Assembly (NCBI GenBank): GCA_021298285.1
Contig: JAJTFN010000033.1
Coordinates: 1-35,478 of the forward strand
Source of the DNA: Verrucomicrobium sp.
GTDB lineage: Bacteria; Verrucomicrobiota; Verrucomicrobiia; Limisphaerales; UBA9464
Reading direction: 5' to 3'
DNA length: 35,478 nucleotides
Part shown: one piece after another, positions 25,001 through 35,100 of the stretch
How positions within the stretch are numbered: position 1 is the first letter of the stretch
Layout of the letters: the number at the start of each line of letters is the position of its first letter
Translations under genes and position numbers: made by a program
Notes under the pieces: generated by a model
The model's database searches: none
Seen by the model: only the letters and a program-made list of their open reading frames with translations
Told to the model about the DNA's origin: nothing

Positions 25001-26636
25001 CTCGACCCCGGGCGTCGGCCTCATCTCGCCGCCCCCGCACCACGACATCTATTCGATCGAGGACCTCGCCGAGCTGATCCACGACCTCAAGAACGCCAAC
25101 ATCCATGCGCGGATCAGCGTCAAGCTGGTCTCCGAGGTGGGCGTCGGCACCATCGCGGCCGGCGTCGCCAAGGCCCACGCCGACGTGGTGCTCATCTCCG
25201 GCTACGACGGCGGCACGGGCGCCTCGCCCCAGACCTCCATCAAGCACGCCGGCATCCCCTGGGAGCTCGGCCTGGCCGAGACCCACCAGACCCTGGTGCT
25301 CAACAACCTGCGTTCGCGCATCGTGGTCGAGACCGATGGGCAGCTGAAGACGGGCCGCGACGTGGTCATCGCCGCGCTGCTGGGTGCCGAGGAGTTCGGC
25401 TTCGCCACGGCGCCGCTGGTGTCCCTGGGCTGCATCATGATGCGGGTCTGCCACCTCAACACCTGCCCGGTCGGCGTCGCCACGCAGGACCCCGAGCTTC
25501 GCAAGCGCTTCACCGGCGAACCCGAGCACGCGATCCACTTCATGCGCTTCATCGCCCAGGAGGTCCGCGAGATCATGGCCGAGCTGGGATTCCGCTCCAT
25601 CACCGAGATGGTCGGCCGCACCGACCGGCTTGAGCCTCGCAAGGCCGTGGAGCACTGGAAGGCCAGGGGCGTGGACTTCAGCAAGATCCTCTACCGGCCC
25701 GAGGCCGGCCCCGAGGTCGGGCGCTACTGTCAGATGGTGCAGGACCATGGCATCGACAAGTCGCTGGACATCACGCAACTGCTGCCCCTGTGCCGCCCGG
25801 CCATCGAGCGCGGCGAGAAGGTCAAGGCCACGCTGCCCATCCGAAACGTCAACCGCGTGGTCGGCACGATCACCGGCAGCGAGTTGACCCGCCAGCGCGG
25901 GGCGGCCGGCCTGCCCGAGGACACCATCCAGATCACCTTCCAGGGGAGCGCCGGTCAGAGCTTCGGCGCCTTCATGCCCAAGGGCATGACCTTCACGCTC
26001 GAGGGCGACGCCAACGACTACTTCGGCAAGGGACTCAGCGGCGGCAAGCTGATCCTCCATCCCCCGGCGGCGAGCACCTTCACGGCGGAGGAGAACATGA
26101 TCGTCGGCAACGTCGCCCTCTACGGCGCGACCCAGGGTGAGGTGTTCATCCGCGGCATGGCGGGCGAGCGCTTCGGCGTCCGCAACTCGGGCGTCAAGGC
26201 GGTCGTCGAGGCCGTGGGCGACCACGGCTGCGAGTACATGACCGGCGGCACGGTGGTCATCCTCGGTCCCACGGGCCGGAACTTCGCGGCCGGCATGTCC
26301 GGCGGTGTGGCCTACATCTACGACGAGCGGGGCGACTTCGCCACGCGGTGCAACCTCCAGATGGTCGGGCTCGAGAAGCTCGACGCGTCGGACCTCCAGG
26401 TGCTCCAGGAGATGATCCAGAACCACGCCATCAACACCAAGAGCACGCGGGCCGCCGGCATCCTGAAGGATTGGGAGGCTGCACAGGCCCGCTTCGTGAA
26501 GGTGATGCCCCGCGACTACAAGCGCGTGCTCTCGGCCCTCCACAAGGCCCAGGCCGAGGGGCTCACCGGCGACGACGCGCTCAACGCCGCCTTCGAAGCC
26601 AACTCCAAGGACGTCGCCCGGACCGGCGGGGGCTGA
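22047..26636 (+). CDS. gltB: Glutamate synthase (GOGAT) large subunit
   Basis: This 1529-residue cytoplasmic enzyme transfers the amide nitrogen of glutamine to 2-oxoglutarate. The start at 22047 leaves a 20-residue propeptide before the catalytic Cys21 ('[10 protein letters not shown]'), which becomes N-terminal after processing, as in other GltB proteins. Domains in order are class II glutaminase (21 to about 430, '[18 protein letters not shown]'), a central domain (about 480-760), the FMN-binding synthase barrel (about 840-1210, '[19 protein letters not shown]') and a GXGXG beta-helix (about 1280-1480). The [3Fe-4S] ligands Cys1129, Cys1135 and Cys1140 are in '[19 protein letters not shown]'. 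Length and motifs are standard. It forms an operon with gltD, 71 bases downstream. Confidence 0.98.
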   Translation: MNSYPSVPNSLYRPDFEHDACGVGFVANIKGTQTHSVVQQGLQILRNLDHRGACGCEANTGDGAGILLQMPHEFLAGQTQKIGITLPPPGQYGVGMVYLPRDPRQRRKLELAFEKIILSEGQDLLGWRTVPTDNSSLGDTAKSSEPHVRQVFIGRAADVKDDLAFERKLYVIRKRSYSEIRCSTKDGAGYWYICSLSCRTIVYKGMLLTEQVDKYFLDLRDPGMKSGLALVHSRFSTNTFPSWARSHPYRYIAHNGEINTLRGNINWMRAREALFQTDVFGDDIGKILPIVDPDGSDSAMFDNVLELLVLAGRSLPHAMMMMIPEPWANHESMSDEKKAFYAYHSCLMEPWDGPACVAFTDGIRIGASLDRNGLRPSRYYVTKDDQVIMASEVGVLDIAPENIAQKGRLQPGRMFYIDTALGRIVDDAEIKEQIAGEQPYRQWLNQHLVELSSLPDPEHLAEPGHSTVLQRQQAFGYTFEDLRMLLVPMARDGVEAIGSMGTDTPLAVLSNQSQLLYNYFHQLFAQVTNPPIDCIREEIVTSAITTIGSEKNLLDPSPESCHLIELKSPVLTNEELSKLKGINQSGYKSVTLPILYKVDKGAKGLEKALKDLFKAASKAIDDGANILILSDRGLSAKSAAIPALLAVSGLHHHLIREGTRTRVGLVLESGEPREVHHFSLLIGYGCGAINPYLAFESIDDMIHQGLLTNVDAKTAHKNFVKSAVKGVIKVASKMGISTIQSYRGAQIFEAVGISEAVVDRYFTWTPTRVEGVGMEEIARDIETRHRSAFPDRKSQNPTLEVGGRYQWRREGEYHLFNPDTVHKLQKAVRTGDYKAFQEYSKAVNEQFKHWATLRGLLDFKGGQPIPIEEVESVDSIVKRFKTGAMSYGSISKEAHEALAIAMNRLGGKSNTGEGGEDPERFVPLPNGDSKNSAIKQVASGRFGVTSQYLVNAQELQIKMAQGAKPGEGGQLPGTKVYPWVAKTRHSTPGVGLISPPPHHDIYSIEDLAELIHDLKNANIHARISVKLVSEVGVGTIAAGVAKAHADVVLISGYDGGTGASPQTSIKHAGIPWELGLAETHQTLVLNNLRSRIVVETDGQLKTGRDVVIAALLGAEEFGFATAPLVSLGCIMMRVCHLNTCPVGVATQDPELRKRFTGEPEHAIHFMRFIAQEVREIMAELGFRSITEMVGRTDRLEPRKAVEHWKARGVDFSKILYRPEAGPEVGRYCQMVQDHGIDKSLDITQLLPLCRPAIERGEKVKATLPIRNVNRVVGTITGSELTRQRGAAGLPEDTIQITFQGSAGQSFGAFMPKGMTFTLEGDANDYFGKGLSGGKLILHPPAASTFTAEENMIVGNVALYGATQGEVFIRGMAGERFGVRNSGVKAVVEAVGDHGCEYMTGGTVVILGPTGRNFAAGMSGGVAYIYDERGDFATRCNLQMVGLEKLDASDLQVLQEMIQNHAINTKSTRAAGILKDWEAAQARFVKVMPRDYKRVLSALHKAQAEGLTGDDALNAAFEANSKDVARTGGG

Positions 26637-26707
26637 TTCCATCGAAACCGTCGCATCGGACCACCGCCCAGCGCACCCGCACCTAGGCCTTCAACCGACA
26701 CAGAGAC

Positions 26708-28186
26708 ATGGGAAAACCGACAGGATTCCTCGAATTCGCCCGCGAACTGCCGCTCGACCGCAGCGCCATCAAACGCATCAAGGACTGGAACGAGTTCCAT
26801 GAACACATGGACGAGTCGAGCCTGCGCCAGCAGGGAGCCCGGTGCATGGATTGCGGCGTGCCCTTCTGCCACAACGGCACGCTGGTCAGCGGCATGGCCA
26901 GCGGATGCCCGATCAACAACCTGATCCCCGAGTGGAACGACCTGGTCTACCGCGGCCTCTGGAAGGAGGCCCTGGACCGTCTCCACAAGACCAACAACTT
27001 CCCCGAGTTCACGGGCCGGGTCTGCCCGGCACCCTGCGAGGGCTCGTGCGTGCTCGGCATCAACGCGCCGCCGGTCACGATCAAGAACATCGAGGTTTCC
27101 ATCATCGACCACGCCTGGGAAAAAGGCTGGGTCAAGCCGCAGCCGCCCAAGAAGCGCACCGGCAAGAAGGTGGCCGTGGTCGGCTCCGGCCCGGCCGGCC
27201 TGACGGCCGCCGCCCAGCTCAACAAGGCCGGCCACTATGTCACCGTCTTCGAGCGGGCCGACCGTCCGGGCGGGTTGCTGATGTACGGCATCCCGAACAT
27301 GAAGCTCGACAAGCAGAAGGTCGTGATGCGGCGCATCAAGCAGATGGAGCGCGAGGGCATCGCCTTCCGTTGCAACACCGAGGTGGGCCGGGACATCACC
27401 TCGTCCCAGTTGATGGAGGACTTCGACGCCGTGGTGCTCTGCACCGGAGCCACCAAGCCCCGCGACCTGCCCATCGAGGGCCGCCAGGCCTCGGGCATCC
27501 ACTTCGCGATGGAGTTCCTGCACGGCAACACCAAGTCGCTGCTCGACAAGTCCCAGCCTCCGATTTCCGCCGCGGGCAAGGACGTCGTCATCATCGGCGG
27601 CGGCGACACCGGCACGGACTGCGTGGGCACCTCGATGCGGCATGGCTGCAAGAGCCTCGTGCAGGTGGAGATCCTGCCGAAGCCCCCGGCCGAGCGCGCC
27701 AAGGACAATCCGTGGCCCGAGTGGCCCAAGACCTACAAGATGGACTACGGCCAGGAGGAGGCGGCCGCCACGTTCGGGGCCGATCCGCGCGTGTACCTCA
27801 CGACGGCCAAGAAGTTCCTGACCGACAGCCAGGGCCATGTGTCCGGCGTCCACCTCGTTCAGATCCGCTGGGAGCGCAACGAGAAGGGCCAGTTCACGCC
27901 GGTGGATGTCCCCGGCACGGACCGGGTCGTCCCGGCCCAGCTGGTGCTGCTGGCCATGGGATTCCTCGGGCCCGAGCAACCGCTGCTCGAGTCCCTCGGG
28001 CTCGATCGCGATCCGCGTTCCAACATCAAGGCCGAGCACGGCCGCTTCACCACCAGCATCCCCAAGGTCTTCGCCGCCGGCGATTGCCGCCGCGGCCAGA
28101 GCCTCGTGGTCTGGGCCTTCAACGAGGGACGCGGGGCGGCCCGGGAGTGCGACCGGTTCCTGATGGGGGCCACCTCCCTGCCCTGA
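26708..28186 (+). CDS. gltD: Glutamate synthase small subunit
   Basis: This 492-residue protein oxidises NAD(P)H and passes electrons through FAD and Fe-S clusters to GltB. Two N-terminal cysteine groups bind [4Fe-4S] clusters: Cys46, Cys49, Cys54 and Cys67 ('[13 protein letters not shown]', 'SGCPINN'), and Cys106, Cys110 and Cys114 ('[11 protein letters not shown]'). The FAD motif is VVGSGPAG (157-164), the second nucleotide motif is '[13 protein letters not shown]', and the C-terminal '[19 protein letters not shown]' closes the FAD site. It follows gltB on the same strand, so the two encode one heteromeric enzyme of the GS-GOGAT ammonia-assimilation pathway. Nothing unusual was seen. Confidence 0.98.
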   Translation: MGKPTGFLEFARELPLDRSAIKRIKDWNEFHEHMDESSLRQQGARCMDCGVPFCHNGTLVSGMASGCPINNLIPEWNDLVYRGLWKEALDRLHKTNNFPEFTGRVCPAPCEGSCVLGINAPPVTIKNIEVSIIDHAWEKGWVKPQPPKKRTGKKVAVVGSGPAGLTAAAQLNKAGHYVTVFERADRPGGLLMYGIPNMKLDKQKVVMRRIKQMEREGIAFRCNTEVGRDITSSQLMEDFDAVVLCTGATKPRDLPIEGRQASGIHFAMEFLHGNTKSLLDKSQPPISAAGKDVVIIGGGDTGTDCVGTSMRHGCKSLVQVEILPKPPAERAKDNPWPEWPKTYKMDYGQEEAAATFGADPRVYLTTAKKFLTDSQGHVSGVHLVQIRWERNEKGQFTPVDVPGTDRVVPAQLVLLAMGFLGPEQPLLESLGLDRDPRSNIKAEHGRFTTSIPKVFAAGDCRRGQSLVVWAFNEGRGAARECDRFLMGATSLP

Positions 28187-28283
28187 TCGTCGGGTGCCGG
28201 GCCCGGTGGACGTCCGTCCACCGCCCGGGCGCCGACCACGAGCGGGTCGCGGACACGCCATCGTCCTGATCAGCCACAGGCCC

Positions 28284-28610
28284 ATGCCCAAGGAAGACGC
28301 CATCCGGGTCCGTGCCCAGGTCCTGAGCCCGCTCGGGGTCGCGGCGTACCGGATGCGCCTGTCCAACGGCCACCAGTTGGTGGCCCACGTGACGCGCAAG
28401 CTCCAACCCGAGATCGGACCAATTGGTCCGGGCGATTTTGTGGACCTCGAATTGTCCCCCTTCGACCTGTCCCGCGGCCGCATCCTCGGTCGTCACGGGC
28501 ACCGGCGCGACGCGGGCACCGGGGTAGAACCCGCCGGTCATCCGGTCACGCCCGTCCTCCCGATCGCACCCATCGCCCCGATCGGGCCCATCGGCCGCAT
28601 CGGGGACTGA
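28284..28610 (+). CDS. infA: Divergent translation initiation factor IF-1 with Pro/Ile-repeat tail
   Basis: This 108-residue protein has an S1/OB-fold IF-1 core in residues 1-72: 'MPKEDAIRVRAQVL', 'YRMRLSNGHQLVAH', 'GPGDFVDLELSPFDLSRGRI'. IF-1 binds the ribosomal A site of the 30S subunit during initiation. The usual length is 71-72 residues. Here about 36 residues are added, ending in a tripeptide repeat (LPIAPIAPIGPIGRI, 92-106). The usual 'VEGTV' is 'VRAQV' and the middle loop has diverged ('KLQPEIGPIGP'), so this may be a second paralogue and not the housekeeping copy. The ATG at 28284 matches the family start and lies 97 bases after gltD. The tail could be an artefact of a lost stop codon, but the frame is clean to the TGA. 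Confidence 0.8.
   Translation: MPKEDAIRVRAQVLSPLGVAAYRMRLSNGHQLVAHVTRKLQPEIGPIGPGDFVDLELSPFDLSRGRILGRHGHRRDAGTGVEPAGHPVTPVLPIAPIAPIGPIGRIGD
28557..28604. repeat. 9-bp degenerate repeat encoding the IF-1 tail
   Basis: About five units of the form (gc)CC-ATC-G encode LPI, API, API, GPI and GRI. The alternating CCCATCG/CCGATCG pattern continues loosely past the stop codon (GGACTGATCGGGGGCTGATTC). Confidence 0.75.
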
Positions 28611-28650
28611 TCGGGGGCTGATTCGTCCCTGGTTGCCCGACCGGGCCGCT

Positions 28651-28662
28651 TGGGGACAGGCT
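28651..28662 (+). repeat. Dispersed repeat TGGGGACAGGCT, copy 3
   Basis: This copy of the core in the nuoA leader ends 7 bases before the PIG-L gene ATG. Another core copy, TGGGGACAGGC, lies inside the same gene's signal-peptide region at 28757-28767. All copies are on the plus strand. Confidence 0.5.
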
Positions 28663-28669
28663 CCACGTC

Positions 28670-30595
28670 ATGCCCCGCCCCGCTCCCGGCGTCTTCCTCC
28701 GTTTCCCGGTCCCGCTCCTGCTCCTGCTGTCCGTGCTCGTGATGCCTTCCCAAGGCTGGGGACAGGCACCGGGCGCTCCGGAACCCGCCGGCTCCGGGGC
28801 CGAGCGCCTCAAGGTGGACCTGCTGGGGGTCTTCGCCCATCCGGACGATGAAACCGGCGTGGCCGCCACCGTCGCCCGTCTGGCCCTCGGGTCGGACCGC
28901 CGGGTGGCCCATGTCTACTGCACCCGGGGCGAGGGCGGTGGCAACATGGTCGGCACCCAATCCGGACCCGCCCTGGGCCTCCTGCGGGAAATCGAGCTTC
29001 GCGATGCCCTCCGGCATCTCGGAGTCCGGCAGGTGCACTTCCTGGACCGGGCCGACTTCGCCTACACCGAAAGCCTGTCGGTGACGCTGGAGCGCTGGGG
29101 GCATGAGGAGACCCTCGGCCGGTTGGGCCGCGTGATCCGGGCGCTGCGTCCGGAGGTGGTGGTCACCATGAACCCGGCTCCATCGCCCGGCCAGCATGGC
29201 AACCATCAGGCCGCCGGTTGGCTGGCGACCGAGGCATTCGAGGCCGCCGCCGATCCCGCCCGCTTTCCGGATCACCGGAGGCTCGAGGGCCTGTCGCCAT
29301 GGCGGCCGCGGAAGCTGTTCTACTCCGGGGGCACGGGCAACCCGGGCCTGTCCCTGACGGTCACGCTGAACTCTCCCCTGCCCGACGGGCGCCTGCCGGT
29401 GGCGGTGGCCGGCGAGGCGCTTTCGAACCACCGGTCGCAGGCCTTCGGCTCGATCGCGCAGTCCCCCTGGTTCCGCCGGATGACCAACCAGTGGTTCACC
29501 CCGGTGCTGGGCGTGCTGCCGGTGCGACCGTCCGATGGCGATCTTTTCCACGGACTCCCCGTCGACGGGGCCTGTCCCCCGCGCTGGGAGGGATTCCCGG
29601 AAGCGGAGACCGCCGAGGACCCGGACTTCCACATCGTGCCCCGGCCGGCCGTGGCCCGGTTCCGCGAATTCGTGCGGACGCACCGCATCGCCCACGCCGT
29701 GCCGACCTTCCAGGCCGACCTGCCGGTGGTGGCCGGCCGCGCCACGAGCCTGTCCCTGGTCCGGGATGCCCGCCTGGCCCGCGAGGAGATCCGCCTCGAG
29801 GCTCCGCCAGGATGGTCGGCCCGATGGGTCAACAGCCGGCAGGGCGACCGCATCGTCGTCACGGCGCCGGCAGGGGCACGGGACGATGCGTCCCTCGCGG
29901 CCATCGCAGCCGGTCACCGGGCGACGGTCCGCCTCCACCCGGTGCCATCGCTGAAGGTGCCCCGGGTCGCCACGCCTCCCTGGACCTCCCGGGATGACGA
30001 ACCCACCTGGGCGGCCCTGCCGGTCACGCCCATCGGGCCGGAACTCTCCTGGCAGGGACATGCCGACGACGCCTCGGATTGCAGCGCCGGGTTCCGGGTC
30101 GCCCACGACGGCAGGCACCTCTGGGTGGAAGTGCGGGTGCGCGACAACCGGGTGGTGTCGAACATCGAGCCGGACGACATCAAGGGTCACTGGCGCAGCG
30201 ATTCGATCGAGCTTTGCCTCGATCCGGCGGCCGGTGCCGAGCACACGCTGGGCTGCTGGAAGGCCGGGATCTTCCCCTTCGACCGCGCGGGCCACGTCCG
30301 CGGCGCCCGGGATGCCGATGCCGACCCGGGCCCCCTCGAGCGCCATTCCCCCGGCACCCGGCTGCTCTCCTGGCGCACGGCCGACGGCTACGCGATCCGC
30401 GCGGCGATCCCGCTGGCGGAGGCCGGCCTGCAGGGGCGGCGCGGCACCCTCGCGGGCTTCAACGTGCTGGTCTATGACGGGGACCAGGCCGACGCCCGTC
30501 CCGGCGAGAACATCAACCGCACCCGGCTGGCCTGGTCGCCACGGCCCGGGGTGCAGGGACGCCCGGAGGACTGGGGCCGGATCGAGCTGCAGTGA
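28670..30595 (+). CDS. Secreted PIG-L/LmbE-family deacetylase with C-terminal CBM9-like domain
   Basis: This 641-residue secreted protein has a signal peptide (about 1-32, 'PVPLLLLLSVLVMPSQGWG'). Residues about 48-250 form a PIG-L domain with the zinc and catalytic motif AHPDDE (56-61) and the second metal motif HGNHQ (176-180). The family removes N-acetyl groups from amino sugars such as GlcNAc-type glycans. The middle (about 250-420) has beta-rich linker sequence. Residues about 425-641 look like a CBM9/DOMON-like sugar-binding module ('LWVEVRVRDNRVVSNIE', 'SIELCLDPA', 'GYAIRAAIPLAEAGL'). A periplasmic or extracellular glycan deacetylase is therefore likely. The ATG at 28670 suits the signal peptide. 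The gene is transcribed in the same direction as infA and the following synthetase-like gene. Confidence 0.88.
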   Translation: MPRPAPGVFLRFPVPLLLLLSVLVMPSQGWGQAPGAPEPAGSGAERLKVDLLGVFAHPDDETGVAATVARLALGSDRRVAHVYCTRGEGGGNMVGTQSGPALGLLREIELRDALRHLGVRQVHFLDRADFAYTESLSVTLERWGHEETLGRLGRVIRALRPEVVVTMNPAPSPGQHGNHQAAGWLATEAFEAAADPARFPDHRRLEGLSPWRPRKLFYSGGTGNPGLSLTVTLNSPLPDGRLPVAVAGEALSNHRSQAFGSIAQSPWFRRMTNQWFTPVLGVLPVRPSDGDLFHGLPVDGACPPRWEGFPEAETAEDPDFHIVPRPAVARFREFVRTHRIAHAVPTFQADLPVVAGRATSLSLVRDARLAREEIRLEAPPGWSARWVNSRQGDRIVVTAPAGARDDASLAAIAAGHRATVRLHPVPSLKVPRVATPPWTSRDDEPTWAALPVTPIGPELSWQGHADDASDCSAGFRVAHDGRHLWVEVRVRDNRVVSNIEPDDIKGHWRSDSIELCLDPAAGAEHTLGCWKAGIFPFDRAGHVRGARDADADPGPLERHSPGTRLLSWRTADGYAIRAAIPLAEAGLQGRRGTLAGFNVLVYDGDQADARPGENINRTRLAWSPRPGVQGRPEDWGRIELQ

Positions 30596-30679
30596 CCTCG
30601 CGCCCTCGGTGCGGCACCCGACCGACCCCGGCGAATCCCTCCGGTTGATCGCGGATCAGGCTTGTCGCAAGGTGTCCCC

Positions 30680-32002
30680 ATGCATCCCGAGTACGTCGAA
30701 CGCGTCGTCAACCTGCTGGACCCCTCGCTCAACCGGTTGCGGAACGTCTCCCAGGCCGAGGCCGTCGAGCGCGTGCTCAGCGGGGATGCCGCCCGGGTGG
30801 CGGAGATCGACGGATCCTTCGCGCTGCTGGCGCGGAACGGGAAGACCGTGCGGATGGCCCGGTCGCTGGACCGCCCGATGCGCTACTTCCTGGCCAAGCG
30901 GGCCGAGGGACCGGCGCTCATCGTGGCCGACCGGATGGACGCCATCCACGCGCAACTTGAGCGCGAGGGCCTCGCCGACCAGTTCCACCCGAGCTACACG
31001 CGCATGGTGCCCGCGCACTACGTCGTGGAGATCCAGCTCATCGGCTGTCCGGATCCCGACCCGGTCTACACCCGTTACTTCAACCCCCTGCCCAACTCGC
31101 TGCCGGCCGACCTCGAGGTCATCGGGCGCCAGTACATCGGCGCGCTGGCCGACGAGATCGGCAAGCAGCTCGGGGCGATCGACCCCCGGGAGCCCATCGG
31201 GGTGGCCTTCTCCGGCGGCGTGGACAGCGGCGCGGTGTTCCTGGCGACCTATTTCCAGATGCGCCGCCTCGGCATGAGCCCGTCACGGCTCAAGGCCTTC
31301 ACGCTGAACCTCGGGGACGGTCCCGACCTGGCGCAGGCCCGGGCGTTCCTCGACCAGCTGGGCCTCGGGCTCTTCCTCGAGGAGATCGCCGGCAGCCCGC
31401 AGGACCTCGATCCATCGGAAACCCTGCGGGTGATCGAGGACTACAAGCCGCTCGACGTCGAGTGCGGCTCCATGGCACTGGCCCTGTGCAAGGGCATCCG
31501 GACACGCTACCCCGACTGGAAGCACCTCTTCGACGGCGATGGCGGCGACGAGAACCTCAAGGACTATCCCATCGAGGAGAACCCGGAGCTGACCATCCGC
31601 TCGGTGGTCCACAACCTGATGCTCTACCACGAGGGGTGGGGCGTGGGCCGCATCAAGCACTCGCTGACCTACAGCGGGGGCCTGAGTCGCGGGTATGTCC
31701 GGACCTATGCGCCGGCCCGCCGGCACGGGTTCGAGGGATACAGCCCGCTCATGAGCCGCGGAGTCATGGCCGTCAGCGAGGCGATCCCCTTCATCGAACT
31801 GACCCGCTACGACGTGCCCACCCTGTACTCGCTCAAGGGCGAGGTGGTGCGCCGCGGCCTCCGGCAGGTCTTCGGCGTGGACATGCCCATCTTCGAGAAG
31901 CGCCGCTTCCAGCATGGGGCCATCTCCCGGGAGTCCCTGCGCCAGCGCCTGCCGGCGCAGGAGGCCCGCTACCGCCGGGAGTTCCTGGCGATGTACTCCT
32001 GA
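30680..32002 (+). CDS. Asparagine-synthetase-like protein lacking the catalytic N-terminal Cys
   Basis: This 440-residue protein has an AsnB-type synthetase domain: PP-loop SGGVDSG (178-184), which binds ATP, and 'FDGDGGDENLKDYP' (about 284), matching the AsnB GEGxDE motif. Real AsnB starts Met-Cys-Gly and uses that Cys to release ammonia from glutamine; here the protein begins MHPEYVERV and has no such Cys. Residues 45-160 still resemble a remnant of the Ntn-hydrolase domain ('IDGSFALLARNGKTVRMARS'). It may use free ammonia or another amine to form an amide, as beta-lactam synthetases and other relatives do with an inactive N-domain. I prefer the ATG at 30680 over an upstream TTG. No pathway is indicated by the neighbours. 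Confidence 0.85.
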   Translation: MHPEYVERVVNLLDPSLNRLRNVSQAEAVERVLSGDAARVAEIDGSFALLARNGKTVRMARSLDRPMRYFLAKRAEGPALIVADRMDAIHAQLEREGLADQFHPSYTRMVPAHYVVEIQLIGCPDPDPVYTRYFNPLPNSLPADLEVIGRQYIGALADEIGKQLGAIDPREPIGVAFSGGVDSGAVFLATYFQMRRLGMSPSRLKAFTLNLGDGPDLAQARAFLDQLGLGLFLEEIAGSPQDLDPSETLRVIEDYKPLDVECGSMALALCKGIRTRYPDWKHLFDGDGGDENLKDYPIEENPELTIRSVVHNLMLYHEGWGVGRIKHSLTYSGGLSRGYVRTYAPARRHGFEGYSPLMSRGVMAVSEAIPFIELTRYDVPTLYSLKGEVVRRGLRQVFGVDMPIFEKRRFQHGAISRESLRQRLPAQEARYRREFLAMYS

Positions 32003-32039
32003 CGGGTTCAGCGACCCTGGCGAGGAGCCTGGCCGGCGT

Positions 32040-32060
32040 GCGCGGCCGACGCGGCCGTGC
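32040..32060. terminator. GC hairpin between convergent genes
   Basis: GCGCGGCC (32040-32047) pairs with GGCCGTGC (32053-32060), with one G-U pair and a 5-base loop, in the 122-base gap between the convergent synthetase-like and dikinase-like genes. No T-run follows, so it is only a possible terminator. Confidence 0.3.
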
Positions 32061-32124
32061 TGCGGAGTCCCGATCGCGGCCAGCTCCCGGACGAGGGTCA
32101 CGCCGCGCGCGCCCGCCCGGTGGA

Positions 32125-35100
32125 TCAGAGCCGACGCAGCTTGCCCCCGGGTCCGACCACCCAGAACACCGGGCCGTCGAGGAAGCCATCATCGATGACC
32201 AGTTGGCGGATTCCGGCGGCCTCGAGCTCGGCCACTTGGGCCGGGCTCGTGCCCGGATCCAGCGCCGGTTCGAACAGGAAGGTCTCGGTGAAATTGTGGT
32301 GGCCCGGAGAATAGGTCTGGGCGGCCGCGCTGCGCAGCACCAGGGGCTCCCGGGTCAGGCCGGTGACGCGGGTTTCGACGAAGCCGACATTGGGTGCCGT
32401 GTAGCCGGCCGTCGGCCCCCGGGGCTCCGGCGGCCAGAGGAAGCGTGTCTCGATGCCCAGCCCTCCGGGATGGGTGAACTTGCGGGTCTGGGGAAGCACG
32501 CCCGGGCCGGGCGGGCGCAGCGGCACGAGCAGGACCGTCTCTTGGGTGACCGTACCGGGGCCTTCCCAGGTGAGCTCGGGCTGAGGCGTCGCATACGTTG
32601 CCTCCAGCCTGAGCCAGCCGTCGAGCAGGGTGACCCACGCCGAGTCCGGCGGGGTGGCCGAGCGCCGCCAGTCGACCATCAGGCCGAGCGTGCGGCGCTG
32701 GTCCCCGGATCCCACGACCCAGGCGTCGCGCGTCTGGTCCCCGGTCACCGTGTGCACGAACCCGGGCCAGCCCGTGAGGGCGTTGGTCAGGATCCAGCCG
32801 GTGCCAAGGTGCGAGGCGTCCCAGGTGGCGGCGGTGAAGGGCGGCGTGGCCAACCCGGCGGCGGTCAACCGGCGGGCCTCGGTCAGCAAGCGCAGCCGGC
32901 ACTTGAGCCGGTGCTTGGCAAAGACGCTTGAAAACTCGCCTTCCTGGACCACCAACGTCTCGTCGGTGGGCATCAGGAAGGTGGTCACCGGCGGGGCCGG
33001 CGCGTCGGCCAATGGCAGCGGCCGCACCTGCTTGAGCTCCAGGCGACCCGGCTGCACCCGCTTGTACTCGAAGTCGAGGGCGAAACGCTTGCGGGAGGGA
33101 TTCCGGCGCGCGTACTCCTTGGCCACCGATTCGAGGAGGCCGACGAGCCGGCGATAATCGCCCTCCCACGGCATCACCTGGCCACCGACCGGCACCCGCG
33201 ACGACGACTGGCGCAGGGCCAGCGCCATCGAGCCCCAGGACTGGTAGAAGTCGACGACCTCCGGCCGGGTGGCCCCGTCCGGGTTGGTCACCGATTCGGC
33301 ACCCAGCTGGGAGACCAGCTTGCCGTCGAAGGACACGCTGCCAAACGAGGCGTCCCAGGTGAGGGTGGCCACTCCGTTGGCCATCTCGATCTCATCAGGG
33401 AACGAATGATGCACCAGCAGGGCCATGCCGACCTCGGACTCCACCACGCCCCGACGCCACCGCTCGAGGAAGGCGTTGTCGTTGTAGAAGCTGGCGTAGA
33501 CGCGCTGGATGGCCCGGAAGACGCCGCGCTCCTCCGGCTCGGTCGGGTCGCATCCGCAGGGACCGCTGGCGTCTGCGTCGAGGTCGTCGGTGAGACACCC
33601 GCTGAAGCTGTCGTACAGTCCCGCCCCGGTGAACTCCTCACCGTCCTCGACATTGGTCGAGCTGCGGAAGCGCAGCTTCCGCCGGGGATCGAAACCGGCG
33701 TCGGCCAGGGCCCCCAGGATCGCCGTCTGCTGCGCCGTCGAGAATCGCGCCTCCCGGGTGATCATCCCGCGGATGGCCTCCAGCCGGGGAGCGAGCCCCG
33801 CGATCTCGGGGTTCCGGTCGAGCCCGGCCAGCCGGCTCTCGATCTCGGCTTGCAGGGTGCGGCCGGATGGCAGGGTCTGGGACAGGAACTGCTCCCAGAG
33901 GTCGAAAGTCAGGGCGATGGCCGGCTGGGAATTCGACGGAACGGCCACCCGCAGCAGGCCGTAGTGCGCGGCCTTGCCACCAACCCAGCGGACGTCGGAC
34001 GGGGAAAGGGCCGTGCGGTTGGTGATCGAGCCGAGCGGTTGCCGGGGCACATAGGCGATGGGCCTGGGCTGCTTCAGGGCCAGCAACTCGTCACGCACGG
34101 TGCCGGTCAGGCCGGACCCCAAATCAAGCACGGTGGCCGTGGCCCCGAAGCCCCGCTGGGTGCGCAACGCGACCTCGCGCCCGGCCAGCCCGCGCAGGCG
34201 TTCCCGCTCGGCCGCATCGGCGAACCACACGAAGGGGATGCCGTCGCCCTGCGCCAGGAGGGCGACATGCGAATTGGGCGTCGAGGGGTTCAGCGTGAGG
34301 ATGCCCGCCAAGGACGGCAGCTCGGCGGGCACGCGGTCGGTCAACAGGATGTCCGTGGACCGGAGACGACCGTCGGCCCGGGCCGCCGGGATCTCGGCCG
34401 AGGGCACCCACGCCAGCCGGCCGACCGCCCAACCCTCCGAATACACCGCATCCTGCGACAGCCACCGCTCCACCGAGCCGACGGGGAACCCGGCCGCGGA
34501 AAACGCGTCGCGGTCGGCCTCGGCGGCGGCGGACTGCTCCGGGGTGGGCAGGTACCAGGCCTGGGTGCCGACCGGTGCCCGGACCGCCGCCCGGACCAAC
34601 CGCAGCCACTGCAACACCTCATCCCGGGGCCACGGCTTCAGGCCCACGATCTGGATGCCGTATTCGGGGCGGCCGTCCCCGGGAACCAACACGGCCCCGA
34701 GGATGGCCAGGTGGTTGGAAGGGTGGAGGGTCCGCTGGTCGAAATCCGCGCGAGCCATTCCCAGGAAGGGCTTCAGGCGCAGGCGGGCGTAGTCGTGATG
34801 GAAGGGGTACCGCTGCGAATCCTGGAACCAGACCCGGGTGGGATCCTCGCGGAGCACCGTGAACTTGGCCCAATGGATCGGGGTCTCGAACAGTCCGCTC
34901 GTCGGGCGGACCAGGAATGGATCAGCCCCGGCCTGCAACTGGTTGCGGCCGTCGTCGCCCGAGGTCATCGGACGCGTGGCGACCCGGTAAAAACGGGCCG
35001 TCCGGGAAGGGGCTGCGGGGTCGCTGAACTCGAAGGCTCCACCATGGAAGACGCCCGCCTCGGACCAGGTGCGCAGGTCGTCCGAGGCCTCGAGGGTCTG

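Noticed and set aside
21984-26642. 1552-codon open frame on the minus strand
   Set aside because: It is fully antisense to gltB, whose motifs and length are canonical. High GC leaves the opposite frame open; the translation is Gly/Leu/Val/Asp/His-rich with no recognisable motif.
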